Source: Saccharomonospora viridis DSM 43017 (GTDB lineage Bacteria > Actinomycetota > Actinomycetes > Mycobacteriales > Pseudonocardiaceae). Taken from it: a stretch of DNA of 64,000 nucleotides. The stretch covers positions 3,870,001 through 3,934,000 of the forward strand of contig NC_013159.1 in NCBI RefSeq assembly GCF_000023865.1, written 5' to 3'. The notes beneath the pieces are model-generated. The model did not search any database. It was not told the origin of the DNA and worked only from the letters and a program-made list of their open reading frames with translations. Below are positions 36,901 through 45,701 of the stretch, in pieces (the first letter of the stretch is position 1; the number at the start of each line of letters is the position of its first letter). The translations under genes and the position numbers were made by a program.

Positions 36901-37080
36901 TCGTTGTCCTCCTGAAACATCGCCTGTTGCCCACGCCGGTTGGTCTTGGCCAAAACGCGACCGAGTGTGCCGACGACAACAGTGGGATCTTCGCCACTAT
37001 CTTCTGTTGTTCGGCGGAGTCTATTGGTATTGGAGTCCGCCGGCGCAATAGTGACCCAGGTCGCAAACGGGTAATAGCGG

Positions 37081-37133
37081 TGTGAATTTGATCACTTGAC
37101 ATGCGTGCTTGTGGCCACGTTGAACGCGTGTGC
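37081..37133 (+). promoter_or_regulatory. CRP-like palindrome, -35 box and imperfect LexA-like site upstream of helicase
   Basis: TGTGA-atttga-TCACT (37081-37096) matches the CRP/GlxR consensus TGTGA-N6-TCACA. It runs into TTGACA (37096-37101), a perfect -35. Near the expected -10/start region lies GAAC-gcgt-GTGC (37122-37133), one base away from a GAAC-N4-GTTC LexA-type core. A good -10 is not evident. All point towards the MrfA-like gene, but the region is shared with divergent hppA. Confidence 0.45.
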
Positions 37134-37198
37134 GAAGCTCGAAAGGTGGCAGATCGGGTGATAAATCGACAAAGACACTCGTTTGTCGGTGGGCGACC

Positions 37199-39595
37199 GT
37201 GACCGACGACGCGGGCACTCGGGCACACCGCCTTCTTCATCGGACGACGGCGGGGATCCCTGAAGACCTCTCCCCCGTCACGCACGTCGCGAATCTGCCC
37301 GCGGCGGAGCCACGTCACACCGAATGGCCCGAGTGGGTACCCGACCGAGTACGAGACGTACTGCGGAATTCCGGCATCGACAGACCATGGGCCCACCAGG
37401 CCGAAGCGGCATCACTGGCGTGGGATCGGCATAACGTCGTCGTGGCCACGGGCACCGCCTCGGGGAAGTCGCTGACCTACCAACTACCCGCACTCTCCAC
37501 CTTGGTGACGGACGGCAAGGCGACCGTCCTCTACCTGTCTCCCACGAAGGCCCTGGCCACCGACCAGCTACGTGCTGTGTCCGATATGGACATCGAAGGT
37601 GTCCGTCCCGCCACCTACGACGGGGACACCCCACGCGGCGAACGCCCGTGGGTGCGGGACCACGCCCGATGGGTCTTCACGAACCCCGACATGCTGCACC
37701 GCGGCGTGTTGCCCGCCCACCCGCGTTGGGCACGGTTCTTCCGGGGCCTGACCTACGTCGTCGTCGACGAGTGCCACGCCTACCGCGGCGTGTTCGGCTC
37801 CCACGTCGCGCTGCTGTTGCGCAGACTGCGACGAATCGCCCGGCACTACGGGGCCGAGCCCACGTTCATCCTCACCTCGGCGACCACGGCCGAGCCCGCC
37901 GAATTCGCCACCCGACTGATCGGACAGGACTGCGTCGCCGTCACCGAGGACACCTCACCTCGGGGTGCCAGGACCGTGGCGTTGTGGGAACCCCCGCTGT
38001 TGCCGGAGTTGACGGGTGAGAACGACGCGCCCGTCCGTCGTTCCGCGGGAGCGGAGGCGGCCCGCATCCTCGCCGAACTCGTCATCGAGGGCGCTCGCAC
38101 GTTGGCGTTCGTACGTTCTCGTCGGGGCGCTGAACTGACGGCCCTCGGTGCGCGTCGCATCCTCGCCGAGGTGGCCCCCGAACTCGTCGACAAGGTCGCG
38201 GCTTATCGTGCCGGCTACCTGCCCGAGGAACGCCGCGAACTGGAGTCCGCTCTCCTTGAGGGTCGACTGCTGGGTGTCGCGACCACGAACGCGCTGGAAC
38301 TCGGTGTGGACATCTCCGGTCTGGACGCGGTGGTACTCGCGGGATATCCGGGGACATTGGCGTCGTTTTGGCAGCAGTCGGGGCGCGCGGGCCGCGCGGG
38401 TGCCGACGCACTCGTCGTGTTCGTGGCCCGGGACGATCCGCTCGACACCTATCTCGCACATCATCCGGAGGCGCTGCTGGAGCGGCCCGTCGAGAGCGCT
38501 GTGCTCGACCCCACCAACCCTTACGTGCTGGCTCCCCACCTGGCGTGCGCGGCCGCGGAGTCGGCGCTCAAGTCCACCGATCTGGACCTCTTCGGCGCAA
38601 CCGAGGCGCGCGCCGTCCTGGACGACCTCGTCGCGGAGAAGGTTCTGCGTCGACGGCCGAGTGGCTGGTACTGGACGGCGCGGGAACAACCGCACCACGA
38701 AGTGGACATCCGGGGGTCCGGGGCGGAGCAGGTCGCGGTGGTGGAGGCCGACACTTCCCGGTTGCTCGGCACCGTCGATGCCGTATCGGCGTGCAGCACG
38801 GTTCATCCGGGCGCGGTGTATCTCCACCGTGGCGAACCGTACGTGGTGGACGAACTGGACTTGGAGCACGGTGTCGCCTTCGTGCACGCCGAGGATCCGG
38901 AGTGGAACACTTCGGCGCGGGACGTGGTGGACATCGAGATCCTGGACGTCGTCAAGCGGCACGTCCACGACGGTGTGACCGTGAATCTGGGGCATGTGGC
39001 GGTGACCTCGCGGGTCGTGGGCTATCTGCGCCGACTGCCGTCCGGGGAGGTGTTGGACCACATCCCTCTCGACCTGCCTGAGCAGGTGCTGCACACGCGC
39101 GCCGTCTGGTACACGATCAGCGAGGAACTGTTGTGTGGTCCACGCAGGAGGCCGGGGATCACCGGTGTGGAACCGGCGCGTGTCCCCGGCGCCCTGCATG
39201 CCGCCGAGCACGCGGCGATCGGCCTGCTACCGCTGTTCGCGACGTGTGACCGGTGGGACATCGGCGGCGTCTCCACCGCGGTGCACGCTGACACCGGGGA
39301 GGCGACGGTGTTCGTGCACGACGGTCATCCCGGAGGTGCGGGATTCGCCGATCGCGGTTTTGCCGCGTTCGTCCCCTGGCTCACCGCTACGCGGGAGGCC
39401 GTGCTCTCCTGCGAGTGCCCGGCGGGGTGCCCGTCCTGTGTTCAGTCGCCCAAGTGCGGGAACGGCAACGAACCACTGGACAAGGCGGGGGCTGTGGCCG
39501 TGCTGGACATCGTCCTGGCCGCGGTCGGGGCTGCGGCCGGGCACGGCCACTTCGACGATCAGGCCGCCGACGACCAGGTGGACAACTCGCGTTGA
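37199..39595 (+). CDS. MrfA-like DEAD/DEAH helicase with DUF1998 domain
   Basis: A 798-residue SF2 helicase. Motif I is ATGTASGKS, Ia SPTKALATDQ, II DECH (VVVDECHAYRG), III TSATT, V TNALELGVDISGLDAV and VI QQSGRAGRAG. The C-terminal DUF1998 domain ends in a four-Cys cluster (CECPAGCPSCVQSPKCGNGNE). This layout matches B. subtilis MrfA (mitomycin repair) and mycobacterial Rv3649. Predicted role: 3'-5' helicase in DNA-crosslink repair. GTG at 37199 begins just before the conserved region; GTG at 37130 is possible. Its 3' end overlaps the convergent next gene. Confidence 0.88.
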   Translation: MTDDAGTRAHRLLHRTTAGIPEDLSPVTHVANLPAAEPRHTEWPEWVPDRVRDVLRNSGIDRPWAHQAEAASLAWDRHNVVVATGTASGKSLTYQLPALSTLVTDGKATVLYLSPTKALATDQLRAVSDMDIEGVRPATYDGDTPRGERPWVRDHARWVFTNPDMLHRGVLPAHPRWARFFRGLTYVVVDECHAYRGVFGSHVALLLRRLRRIARHYGAEPTFILTSATTAEPAEFATRLIGQDCVAVTEDTSPRGARTVALWEPPLLPELTGENDAPVRRSAGAEAARILAELVIEGARTLAFVRSRRGAELTALGARRILAEVAPELVDKVAAYRAGYLPEERRELESALLEGRLLGVATTNALELGVDISGLDAVVLAGYPGTLASFWQQSGRAGRAGADALVVFVARDDPLDTYLAHHPEALLERPVESAVLDPTNPYVLAPHLACAAAESALKSTDLDLFGATEARAVLDDLVAEKVLRRRPSGWYWTAREQPHHEVDIRGSGAEQVAVVEADTSRLLGTVDAVSACSTVHPGAVYLHRGEPYVVDELDLEHGVAFVHAEDPEWNTSARDVVDIEILDVVKRHVHDGVTVNLGHVAVTSRVVGYLRRLPSGEVLDHIPLDLPEQVLHTRAVWYTISEELLCGPRRRPGITGVEPARVPGALHAAEHAAIGLLPLFATCDRWDIGGVSTAVHADTGEATVFVHDGHPGGAGFADRGFAAFVPWLTATREAVLSCECPAGCPSCVQSPKCGNGNEPLDKAGAVAVLDIVLAAVGAAAGHGHFDDQAADDQVDNSR

Positions 39596-40221
39596 GTGTC
39601 CACCTGGGACTCACTGCGCAACGCACGCATGAGAACGTCGTGCACGATGTCGGCTTGGGGCAGCTTCCAGCCCCAGACATCGGGCTTGACCCTCCAGTGC
39701 ACGACGCCGTGTTCGAACGGCGTCGGCGGAAGTGGGATCCAGCCACCCTTTCCGTGTCGTCTGATCCCTTCCACTTCGGACAAAGTTGAGGGGAAGCTCT
39801 CGGAACTCGAGGTGAGGAACAGCCAACGCCCGTTCGGCATGGCGACGATGGGCGCGGGTCGACCCGTGGCCCGCAACAGCATGGCGGCACGGCGGCCGAG
39901 GTTGTCGTCGACCTCGACGGCGTCTACGACGGTACCGGTGGCGACGAGGAGGCTGTACGGTTTGCCGGTCCACCACGCTGCCACCTGTTGCGGGTGGGCA
40001 CCGAGACGACGTTCCCAATCACTGTGGACGGGGACGGGACCGGTCCACTCGGCGGAGTCACGCGTCTGGGTGACTCCGCCCGCATGGGCGGTATCGGCAT
40101 CGCTGTCCGGATAGGTTCCCGGAATCACCGGCCAACCACGCCACGCGAGACCGATCGCCTCGGCCCGCAGCTCGATACGGAAGGCAGCACGCCAGCTATT
40201 CGGCCATTGGGTGTCCAACAT
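39559..40221 (-). CDS. PrimPol-like (bifunctional DNA primase/polymerase N-terminal) protein
   Basis: A 220-residue single-domain protein. It opens AEAIGLAWRGWPVIPGTYP, like AEP prim-pol domains. LLVATGTVVDAVEVDDNLG corresponds to the strand that normally carries the catalytic D-h-D, but reads E-V-D. APIVAMPNGRWLFLTSSSE and HGKGGWIPLPPTPFEHGVVHW are family features. No helicase domain is attached. Catalysis is doubtful. ATG at 40221 fits the domain start. The 3' end overlaps the convergent helicase gene by 37 bases. Confidence 0.7.
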   Translation of the reverse strand: MLDTQWPNSWRAAFRIELRAEAIGLAWRGWPVIPGTYPDSDADTAHAGGVTQTRDSAEWTGPVPVHSDWERRLGAHPQQVAAWWTGKPYSLLVATGTVVDAVEVDDNLGRRAAMLLRATGRPAPIVAMPNGRWLFLTSSSESFPSTLSEVEGIRRHGKGGWIPLPPTPFEHGVVHWRVKPDVWGWKLPQADIVHDVLMRALRSESQVDTQRELSTWSSAA

Positions 40222-40497
40222 GTCGTACTCGCGCCTCCTCGGAAGTGACCACCATTGGTCGTTCTGCTGTGAACAACTCAACGGCAAATTGCAGGCTGCC
40301 GGAAGCACCCACTCGGCAATCGGCTACCGGTGGACGACGAATGAGCCGGTGAGCAACATGCGGGCCGAACCCGGGAACCCGCTGGCGGCACCGGTCGTCG
40401 CCACCCGCTCACGCTCCGGGATGCCCGAGTCGGCCAGATGCCGTGACAACCTTCGCTTCCGTACCGTTCACCGCTACCAATCGACCGTTGCTCGCAG

Positions 40498-40953
40498 TCA
40501 TGGTGCTCTGGCGGACGGATCAGCGTCCACCGATGAACGCCCGCCGATCGAACCGGCCGTGTCCTCCTTTTCGACAACGGCATCCGTCGTCGGAGTGCCG
40601 ATCACCGGCCCCGCTCTCGCCTTAGCCGTGACCGTTCCACCCAATCCGGCCGGCCCCCTCACTTCCGACTGGACAGTCACCAACACGTCCCATCCGTCGA
40701 GCCGGCATTCAGCGACCCGGACCCTCATCCTGCGGGCCGACTCCTCAGCATGGGCACACGCCGCCATCTCACCGTCGATCGCGCGGCCCGCAGCGCCCAA
40801 CGCCGCCAGATCGGCACCTCCAGCGGCTCGGTGGCGGGCCACCACCACGGCCCCGAGTGTCCACACAACACCGACGATGACGAGGAGGACGGCGATCGCC
40901 CCCGCCGCCCACACCGTCGCCGCGCCCGTATCGTCACCGTCACGCGGCCGCAC
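40498..40953 (-). CDS. TadE-like/Rv3654c-type pilus-locus protein
   Basis: A 151-residue protein beginning MRPRDGDDTGAATVWAAGAI, with an N-terminal transmembrane helix (IAVLLVIVGVVWTLGAVVVA) like a pseudopilin or TadE/TadF. A conserved RHRAAGGADLAALGAAG patch and an AHAEESARRMRVRVAECRLDG segment follow. It is the last gene of the Tad block and overlaps the TadE gene by 14 bases. Probably a minor pilin or envelope component; role unproven. Confidence 0.8.
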   Translation of the reverse strand: MRPRDGDDTGAATVWAAGAIAVLLVIVGVVWTLGAVVVARHRAAGGADLAALGAAGRAIDGEMAACAHAEESARRMRVRVAECRLDGWDVLVTVQSEVRGPAGLGGTVTAKARAGPVIGTPTTDAVVEKEDTAGSIGGRSSVDADPSARAP

Positions 40954-41353
40954 TGCCGCTTCCCCGTTCGACGCCGGGTTCCAGCCGCGCTTGCGCCTCG
41001 GCTTGTGGAGTCACTCCGGGCAACACCGACCGGGCACTCACCCGGACCAGCACGGTGTCCCCACTGAGGTTCACGGTCATGGTCGAACCGGCCGGTGCGA
41101 GAGCGTCGACCAATCGCTTCGCCCCCACCTCCGGTTCTCCGCGTGCGAGTGCCCGGGCGGCCTGGGCGGCGGCATCCGTACACCGCAGCTGGTCGACGGC
41201 CGCCATCACGCCGGCGAGCACGAAGGCGAAGACCGCCACCAAGGCACAGAGGCCGATGGCCGCTTCCACCGTGACACTGCCTCTGTCATCGCCTCTGTCA
41301 TCGCCTCTGTCATCGTTTCGGCCCATGTCGATCGACAGGTAGCGAGTACACAT
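40940..41353 (-). CDS. TadE-family minor pilin
   Basis: A 137-residue TadE-like protein. The pseudopilin motif RGSVTVEAAIG precedes a hydrophobic helix (LCALVAVFAFVLAGVMAAV). LRCTDAAAQAARALARGE is the typical TadE segment. The ATG at 41353 immediately follows the stop of the Flp gene; an internal ATG at 41326 would drop nine residues. The leader holds three D-D-R-G repeats encoded by a 12-base tandem repeat. Confidence 0.82.
   Translation of the reverse strand: MCTRYLSIDMGRNDDRGDDRGDDRGSVTVEAAIGLCALVAVFAFVLAGVMAAVDQLRCTDAAAQAARALARGEPEVGAKRLVDALAPAGSTMTVNLSGDTVLVRVSARSVLPGVTPQAEAQARLEPGVERGSGSAAA
41280..41315. repeat. 12-bp tandem repeat (3 copies) inside the TadE leader
   Basis: CCTCTGTCATCG is repeated three times without change. 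On the coding (minus) strand it encodes Asp-Asp-Arg-Gly units just before the TadE transmembrane helix. Exact copies suggest a slippage-prone site that can vary in number without a frameshift. Confidence 0.85.
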
Positions 41354-41533
41354 CTAGAAATCCACGGAAATCGCCCGCTCGATGAGCGAGGTGAGAGCCG
41401 TCAACACGGAATCCCCCGTGACGATCGCGTACAGCAGAGCGGCGAACGCCGCTGCCGCGATCGTGCCGATGGCGTACTCGGCGGTGGACATGCCTTCGTC
41501 CGAACCATCGGTGTCGAGGATTCGATCGAGCAT
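41354..41533 (-). CDS. Flp/DUF4244-type pilin (59 residues)
   Basis: A very small gene. Translation begins MLDRILDTDGSDEG and continues MSTAEYAIGTIAAAAFAALL. The G-M-S-T-A-E-Y motif is the Flp prepilin cleavage site (cut after Gly, Glu at +5, Tyr at +6) followed by a single hydrophobic helix, as in DUF4244 proteins. This would be the major pilin subunit of a Tad pilus. It lies 46 bases after tadC and ends one base before the TadE start. A purine-rich AAAGGACTTCC lies upstream. Confidence 0.85.
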   Translation of the reverse strand: MLDRILDTDGSDEGMSTAEYAIGTIAAAAFAALLYAIVTGDSVLTALTSLIERAISVDF

Positions 41534-41579
41534 CGCGGAAGTCCTTTCTCGGTTGTGGAAACGGAAACGAAAACCGTTG

Positions 41580-42218
41580 TCACGGCGTGACGGTGAGGTG
41601 GTCGGCGAGACCGAGGACGACCGGAATCACCCCCAGACATAAGAAAGCCGGGAGAAAACACAGCCCTAGTGGGCCGGCGACCAGCACGCTCGCCCGCTGC
41701 GCCCGTGCTTCGACACGGTCTGTCGCGGCATTCCTGATGCGCTCGGCGAGCGCGAAGGCCTGCGCGGCCAACGCACTGCCGGACGAGGCGGTCCGGCACG
41801 CCGCACGAGCGAGTTCAGCCGTGTCGGGATGGTTCCGGGCGTGTTGCCACGCGGATTCGGCGCTCGCGCCGAGCGCGAGCGCATTACCCGTGGATCGGAG
41901 CACCTCGGCGACCGGGCCGGTAGCCACGTCGGCGACCGTCGACACCGCCGTCGGCACCGGCAGACCGGCGATCAGGCAAGCCCCCAACAGATCCGCGAGA
42001 AATGCCGTGTCCGCGGCCGAACACCCGGGCGAATCACCGACCGCATCACCGTGTGACGACGTCCGCCGCGGCAGGCGCAATCGCATGACCCCGACAGCGG
42101 ACCGGGGCCGAACCGACGGAGCTGTCCGCAGCACGTCCCGCAGACGAGCGGAGGCCCTCGAGGGCAGCAGCAGTACCGCCGTCGCGACGAGCACGGCGAT
42201 GCTCATCGTGTTGCTCAT
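41580..42218 (-). CDS. Tad secretion platform protein (TadC-like, T2SSF domain)
   Basis: A 212-residue membrane protein. An N-terminal helix (SIAVLVATAVLLLPS) is followed by a T2SSF domain (FLADLLGACLIAGLPVPTAV; AAQAFALAERIRNAATDRVEARAQRA) and a C-terminal hydrophobic pair (VLVAGPLGLCFLPAFLCLGVIPVV). The ATG overlaps the tadB stop as ATGA. Shorter than proteobacterial TadC, as usual in actinobacteria. Confidence 0.85.
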   Translation of the reverse strand: MSNTMSIAVLVATAVLLLPSRASARLRDVLRTAPSVRPRSAVGVMRLRLPRRTSSHGDAVGDSPGCSAADTAFLADLLGACLIAGLPVPTAVSTVADVATGPVAEVLRSTGNALALGASAESAWQHARNHPDTAELARAACRTASSGSALAAQAFALAERIRNAATDRVEARAQRASVLVAGPLGLCFLPAFLCLGVIPVVLGLADHLTVTP

Positions 42219-43063
42219 TGGAGCACCCGCCCGGTCATCGACGAGGTCCACGCGACACCGGCCACGAGTAGAGCGGCCCCTACGACGAACAGCACGGAAC
42301 CGACGGAGGTCCCCATGAGCACGGGGATCGGAGCGGCCCCCATGGCCTCGCCGAGGACGAGACCCGCCACGGGGAGGAAGGCCAGCACCGCCGCGCCCGC
42401 TCTCGGACCGGCCAACCGCGCGTCGAGCTGCCGGGCCGACCGGGCCGTGGTTTCCATGTCCCGGTGCACGGCGTCGAAGACATCGGCCAAGGGAATGCCG
42501 TGCCGTGCCGACAACGCCCACGACGTGGCGAGTCGTCCGAATATGCGGTCGACGTGTTCCATTCCCGGCCCGCAGGCGGCTCGGACCTCCGGTTCCGCCG
42601 TGGGTACACCGCTGAACCGCGCCGATGCGGCGAGTCCGCGCAGTCGGTCCGCCAACGGTCGTGGAGCCTCCCTCGCCACGTTCTCGACGGCGGTCACCGG
42701 GTGGGCCCCGGCTCGCAGTTCCGTGACCACTCCCCGAAGCAGCGATGCGAGATCACCGCAGACGGCGACCGTCGTTCGCGCACGTACCCGGGCCCTTCGG
42801 TGCAATACGACCGCCGCCACGAGCAGTCCGCATCCCACCGTGGCACCCATACCGACGGTCAGGACACAACCGACCGTCACGCACACGGCGAAAGCGGTCA
42901 GGAAACGTCGGTGGGGTCCCGTCGACCGTGCCATTTCCCCGTCGTCCGGATGCCCGCTGGGAAACACGGTGGGTCGGAGGAGTCGGGCGAGTCGCTGTCC
43001 CGCGGCGCGCGATGGCCACAGCAGTAAACCGATCGCGGACACCGTCATCGCGGCGATCAGCAC
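42215..43063 (-). CDS. Tad secretion platform protein (TadB-like, T2SSF domain)
   Basis: A 282-residue polytopic protein. Two N-terminal helices (FLTAFAVCVTVGCVLTVGM; TVGCGLLVAAVVLH), a T2SSF domain (LASLLRGVVTELRAGAHPVTAV; HVDRIFGRLATSWALSARHG) and two C-terminal helices. The GTG start lies inside the end of tadA (overlap of 7 bases). It should form the inner-membrane platform with TadC. Confidence 0.87.
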   Translation of the reverse strand: MLIAAMTVSAIGLLLWPSRAAGQRLARLLRPTVFPSGHPDDGEMARSTGPHRRFLTAFAVCVTVGCVLTVGMGATVGCGLLVAAVVLHRRARVRARTTVAVCGDLASLLRGVVTELRAGAHPVTAVENVAREAPRPLADRLRGLAASARFSGVPTAEPEVRAACGPGMEHVDRIFGRLATSWALSARHGIPLADVFDAVHRDMETTARSARQLDARLAGPRAGAAVLAFLPVAGLVLGEAMGAAPIPVLMGTSVGSVLFVVGAALLVAGVAWTSSMTGRVLQ

Positions 43064-44244
43064 GACGCCACCCCGCCGCTTGGTGTTCGGGTGTCCCGTC
43101 GTGAAAGCAGCGCCAAGGTGAGCGGTGAATCGCGGGTCAATCGCTCACCCGGACGCCATGCGGGTTCAACGCTCACAACATCGCCGCGACGACGCACCAG
43201 GCCGATCTCGGCGAGCACCCTGCGCCCCGACGGTTCTCGGCGCATGTGCAGCACGACCTGGACCGCAGCGGCGAGCTGACTGTGCAGTGCCTCCCGGGAG
43301 AGCCCCCCGAGCGCTGCGAGCGCTTCGAGCCGTGCGGGTACTTCGGCGGGTGCGTTGGCGTGCAGCGTGCCCGCACCGCCGTCATGCCCCGTGTTCAACG
43401 CAGTCAACAGTTCCACGACCTCGCGTCCCCGCACCTCTCCGACCACGAGTCGATCAGGCCGCATCCGGAGTGCCTGCCGCACCAGCTCCCGGAGCGTGAC
43501 CTCACCCGCTCCCTCCACGTTGGGTGGGCGCGCCACCAGCCGGACGAACTGGGGATGGTCGGGCTGCAACTCACCGACGTCCTCAACGCAGACCACTCGC
43601 TCGGCGGGATCGACGGCTCCCAAAAGCGCGCCCAGCAGCGTGCTCTTACCGGACCCCGTCGCCCCGGACACGAGGAACGCCAACCGTGCCTTCACGAGGG
43701 CTTCGAGCAGTGCCAAACCGGCGTCGTCCACCGTGCCGAGCCGACGCAGGGAACGCAGGTCGTGCGTGGCGGGACGCAATACGCGTAGAGACAGGCATGT
43801 GCCGTCGGCCGAGATCGGCGGTAGTACGGCATGCAGCCGAATACGCCCTCCCGGTCCGCTGCCCGGCAACCATCCGTCCACGAAAGGCTGTGCGTCATCG
43901 AGTCGCCGTCCCGCGGCGAGCGCCAACCGCTGGGCGAGTCTGCGCACGGCGTCCTCGCCCTCGAACCGGACATCGGTCCGGTGAAGACCGTCGGGCCCGT
44001 CCACCCATACCTCGTCCGGCCCCGTGACGAGGATGTCGGTGATCTCGGGAGTCGCCAGGAGCTTCTCCAACGGCCCCACCCCGGCCAGTTCGTCGTCCAA
44101 CAGCTTCAACGCGGCGAGCACGTCGAGATGGCCCGCGACGCCACCCGCTTCGGCGCGCACCGCATCGGCCACCGCCCGTGGGTCCGTGGCGGCGTCCGTA
44201 CCGGCGAGTCTGGCCCTGACCCGATCGACGAGATCGGCACTCAT
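43057..44244 (-). CDS. Tad pilus assembly ATPase (TadA/CpaF)
   Basis: A 395-residue secretion ATPase. The N-terminal domain contains ITDILVTGPDEVWVDGPDGL. Walker A is SGATGSGKSTLL, the Asp box CVEDVGELQPDHPQFV, Walker B-like RPDRLVVGEVRGREVVELL and the His box TGHDGGAGTLHAN. It powers pilin polymerisation. ATG at 44244 has AGGGGGAGAG upstream. Mycobacterial counterpart: Rv3659c. Confidence 0.93.
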   Translation of the reverse strand: MSADLVDRVRARLAGTDAATDPRAVADAVRAEAGGVAGHLDVLAALKLLDDELAGVGPLEKLLATPEITDILVTGPDEVWVDGPDGLHRTDVRFEGEDAVRRLAQRLALAAGRRLDDAQPFVDGWLPGSGPGGRIRLHAVLPPISADGTCLSLRVLRPATHDLRSLRRLGTVDDAGLALLEALVKARLAFLVSGATGSGKSTLLGALLGAVDPAERVVCVEDVGELQPDHPQFVRLVARPPNVEGAGEVTLRELVRQALRMRPDRLVVGEVRGREVVELLTALNTGHDGGAGTLHANAPAEVPARLEALAALGGLSREALHSQLAAAVQVVLHMRREPSGRRVLAEIGLVRRRGDVVSVEPAWRPGERLTRDSPLTLALLSRRDTRTPSGGVASC

Positions 44245-44486
44245 CTCTCCCCCTCTTCGTTCTCCCGGCCTGTAACGGCCGCTCGTCGTGGCCCCGCTCC
44301 CCCGTCTCCGCCCGCCGATTCCACGACCTCGAAAACTAAGTCCCTTGTAGACAATCAGGTCGTCGAACGCCTCGACGTAGCAGCGAAGCGGAAACCACAC
44401 AGGTGCCTTCTGTGCACCATCAGTTCGATTACCCGATCCAGTTCAGACCACAGTGGACTCACAAGGACCGGTCCGATGGCACGTTC

Positions 44487-45581
44487 CTAGGATTCGGCGA
44501 GTACCGACAAAACGGTTCCGGAGACCTTGCCGATTCGCCTACCGGGGTCGAACCTCCCGCGGTCCATGGCCCGAACCATGGACCGCTCGTCCCGTAGCCA
44601 GCCGAGCACGGGCGCCCCCACGGCCTCGACCACATCGGCCTCGCTGAGGCTGGTCGCCGCGGAGGCCCTGACCACCACGGCGATCCGGGCGATGCGCTCG
44701 GACAGTCGATGACGCACCCGCGCGGCCGACACGCAGCCCCGGACATCGGCGGGCACCACCAGCACGGCGAGATCGGCGCGTCGCAGCACCTCGTCGGCAG
44801 CCGGACTCGGATGTCGGGGCACATCGCACACCACCGTCCGACCCGCTCTACGCCCGGCGTCGACGACGGCGGCCAACGCAGCCTCCGTCGGACCCGGCCC
44901 CGTCCGGTCACAGGACAGGATCGACATTCGACCCCGTCCTCGTCGCCGGAACGGAAGGACGGCGTCCAACTCAGCCATCGACACCCTTCCCGAGGACACC
45001 CGCACATCGGACCAGCGCAGCCCCTCGTCCGCCTCGGCGCCCAACACCAGATCCAAACCCCCACCGAGCGGATCGCAGTCCACCAACAGCGCCGCCCCAC
45101 CGGAACGCGCCGCGGCCAGCCCCACGCTCGCCGCCAGCACCGACGCTCCCGCCCCTCCCCGGCCACCGATCACCGCGAGCACTCGCCCCTCACGGTCACT
45201 CGGTTTCTCGGCGACATCGGCGAGCGCGGTGACGACGACGTCCTCATCTGCGGGAAGGACGGCCACACCGTCCACCCCCAGCGCGACGGCCGCCTTCCAC
45301 TGCTCCGGAGTGGGGGTGTCCGTACGCACCAGCAACACCCCGGACCTGCGCGGGACGTCGATCACGTCGGGGACGTGATCGATCAGCACCAATGGCGCGT
45401 CCGACCAACGCGGACGTGCTGCCGCGGAATCGGTGACGTGGTGGAGTTCGCACCCCACGGCCGCGGCGAGTCGAACGACGTGTTCGCGGACGGTGTCGTC
45501 GGTCATGAGCGCGAGCGGTCGCTCGTCGACGTCGGAGACCGCCGCCACCGCCGTCGCCGCTGTGGCCTCCGTCCCGATCAT
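44487..45581 (-). CDS. ssd: Septum-site-determining protein Ssd / CpaE-like MinD relative
   Basis: A 364-residue P-loop protein at the head of the Tad block, as Rv3660c is in M. tuberculosis. The deviant Walker motif reads VIGGRGGAGASVLA: both lysines of the MinD/ParA signature are missing, as expected for the Ssd group. LLVDCDPLGGGLDLVLG is the A' motif region. VVCDVPRHPSPAADEVLRRAD corresponds to Walker B. Rv3660c affects septation and dormancy-type growth when overexpressed (literature knowledge); CpaE relatives localise Tad pili. The gene is separated from tadA by 242 bases. Confidence 0.88.
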   Translation of the reverse strand: MIGTEATAATAVAAVSDVDERPLALMTDDTVREHVVRLAAAVGCELHHVTDSAAARPRWSDAPLVLIDHVPDVIDVPRRSGVLLVRTDTPTPEQWKAAVALGVDGVAVLPADEDVVVTALADVAEKPSDREGRVLAVIGGRGGAGASVLAASVGLAAARSGGAALLVDCDPLGGGLDLVLGAEADEGLRWSDVRVSSGRVSMAELDAVLPFRRRGRGRMSILSCDRTGPGPTEAALAAVVDAGRRAGRTVVCDVPRHPSPAADEVLRRADLAVLVVPADVRGCVSAARVRHRLSERIARIAVVVRASAATSLSEADVVEAVGAPVLGWLRDERSMVRAMDRGRFDPGRRIGKVSGTVLSVLAES

Positions 45582-45701
45582 CGCCGCATCATCGCTTCAT
45601 CACAGCCTCCCCCAGTCGTCCGCGGCCCTCCGCGGTCGTTCGCGTTCCGACACCACGGTCACGCGAATCGGTACGGCACACCAACCCGTGCCCGGACGAG
45701 C

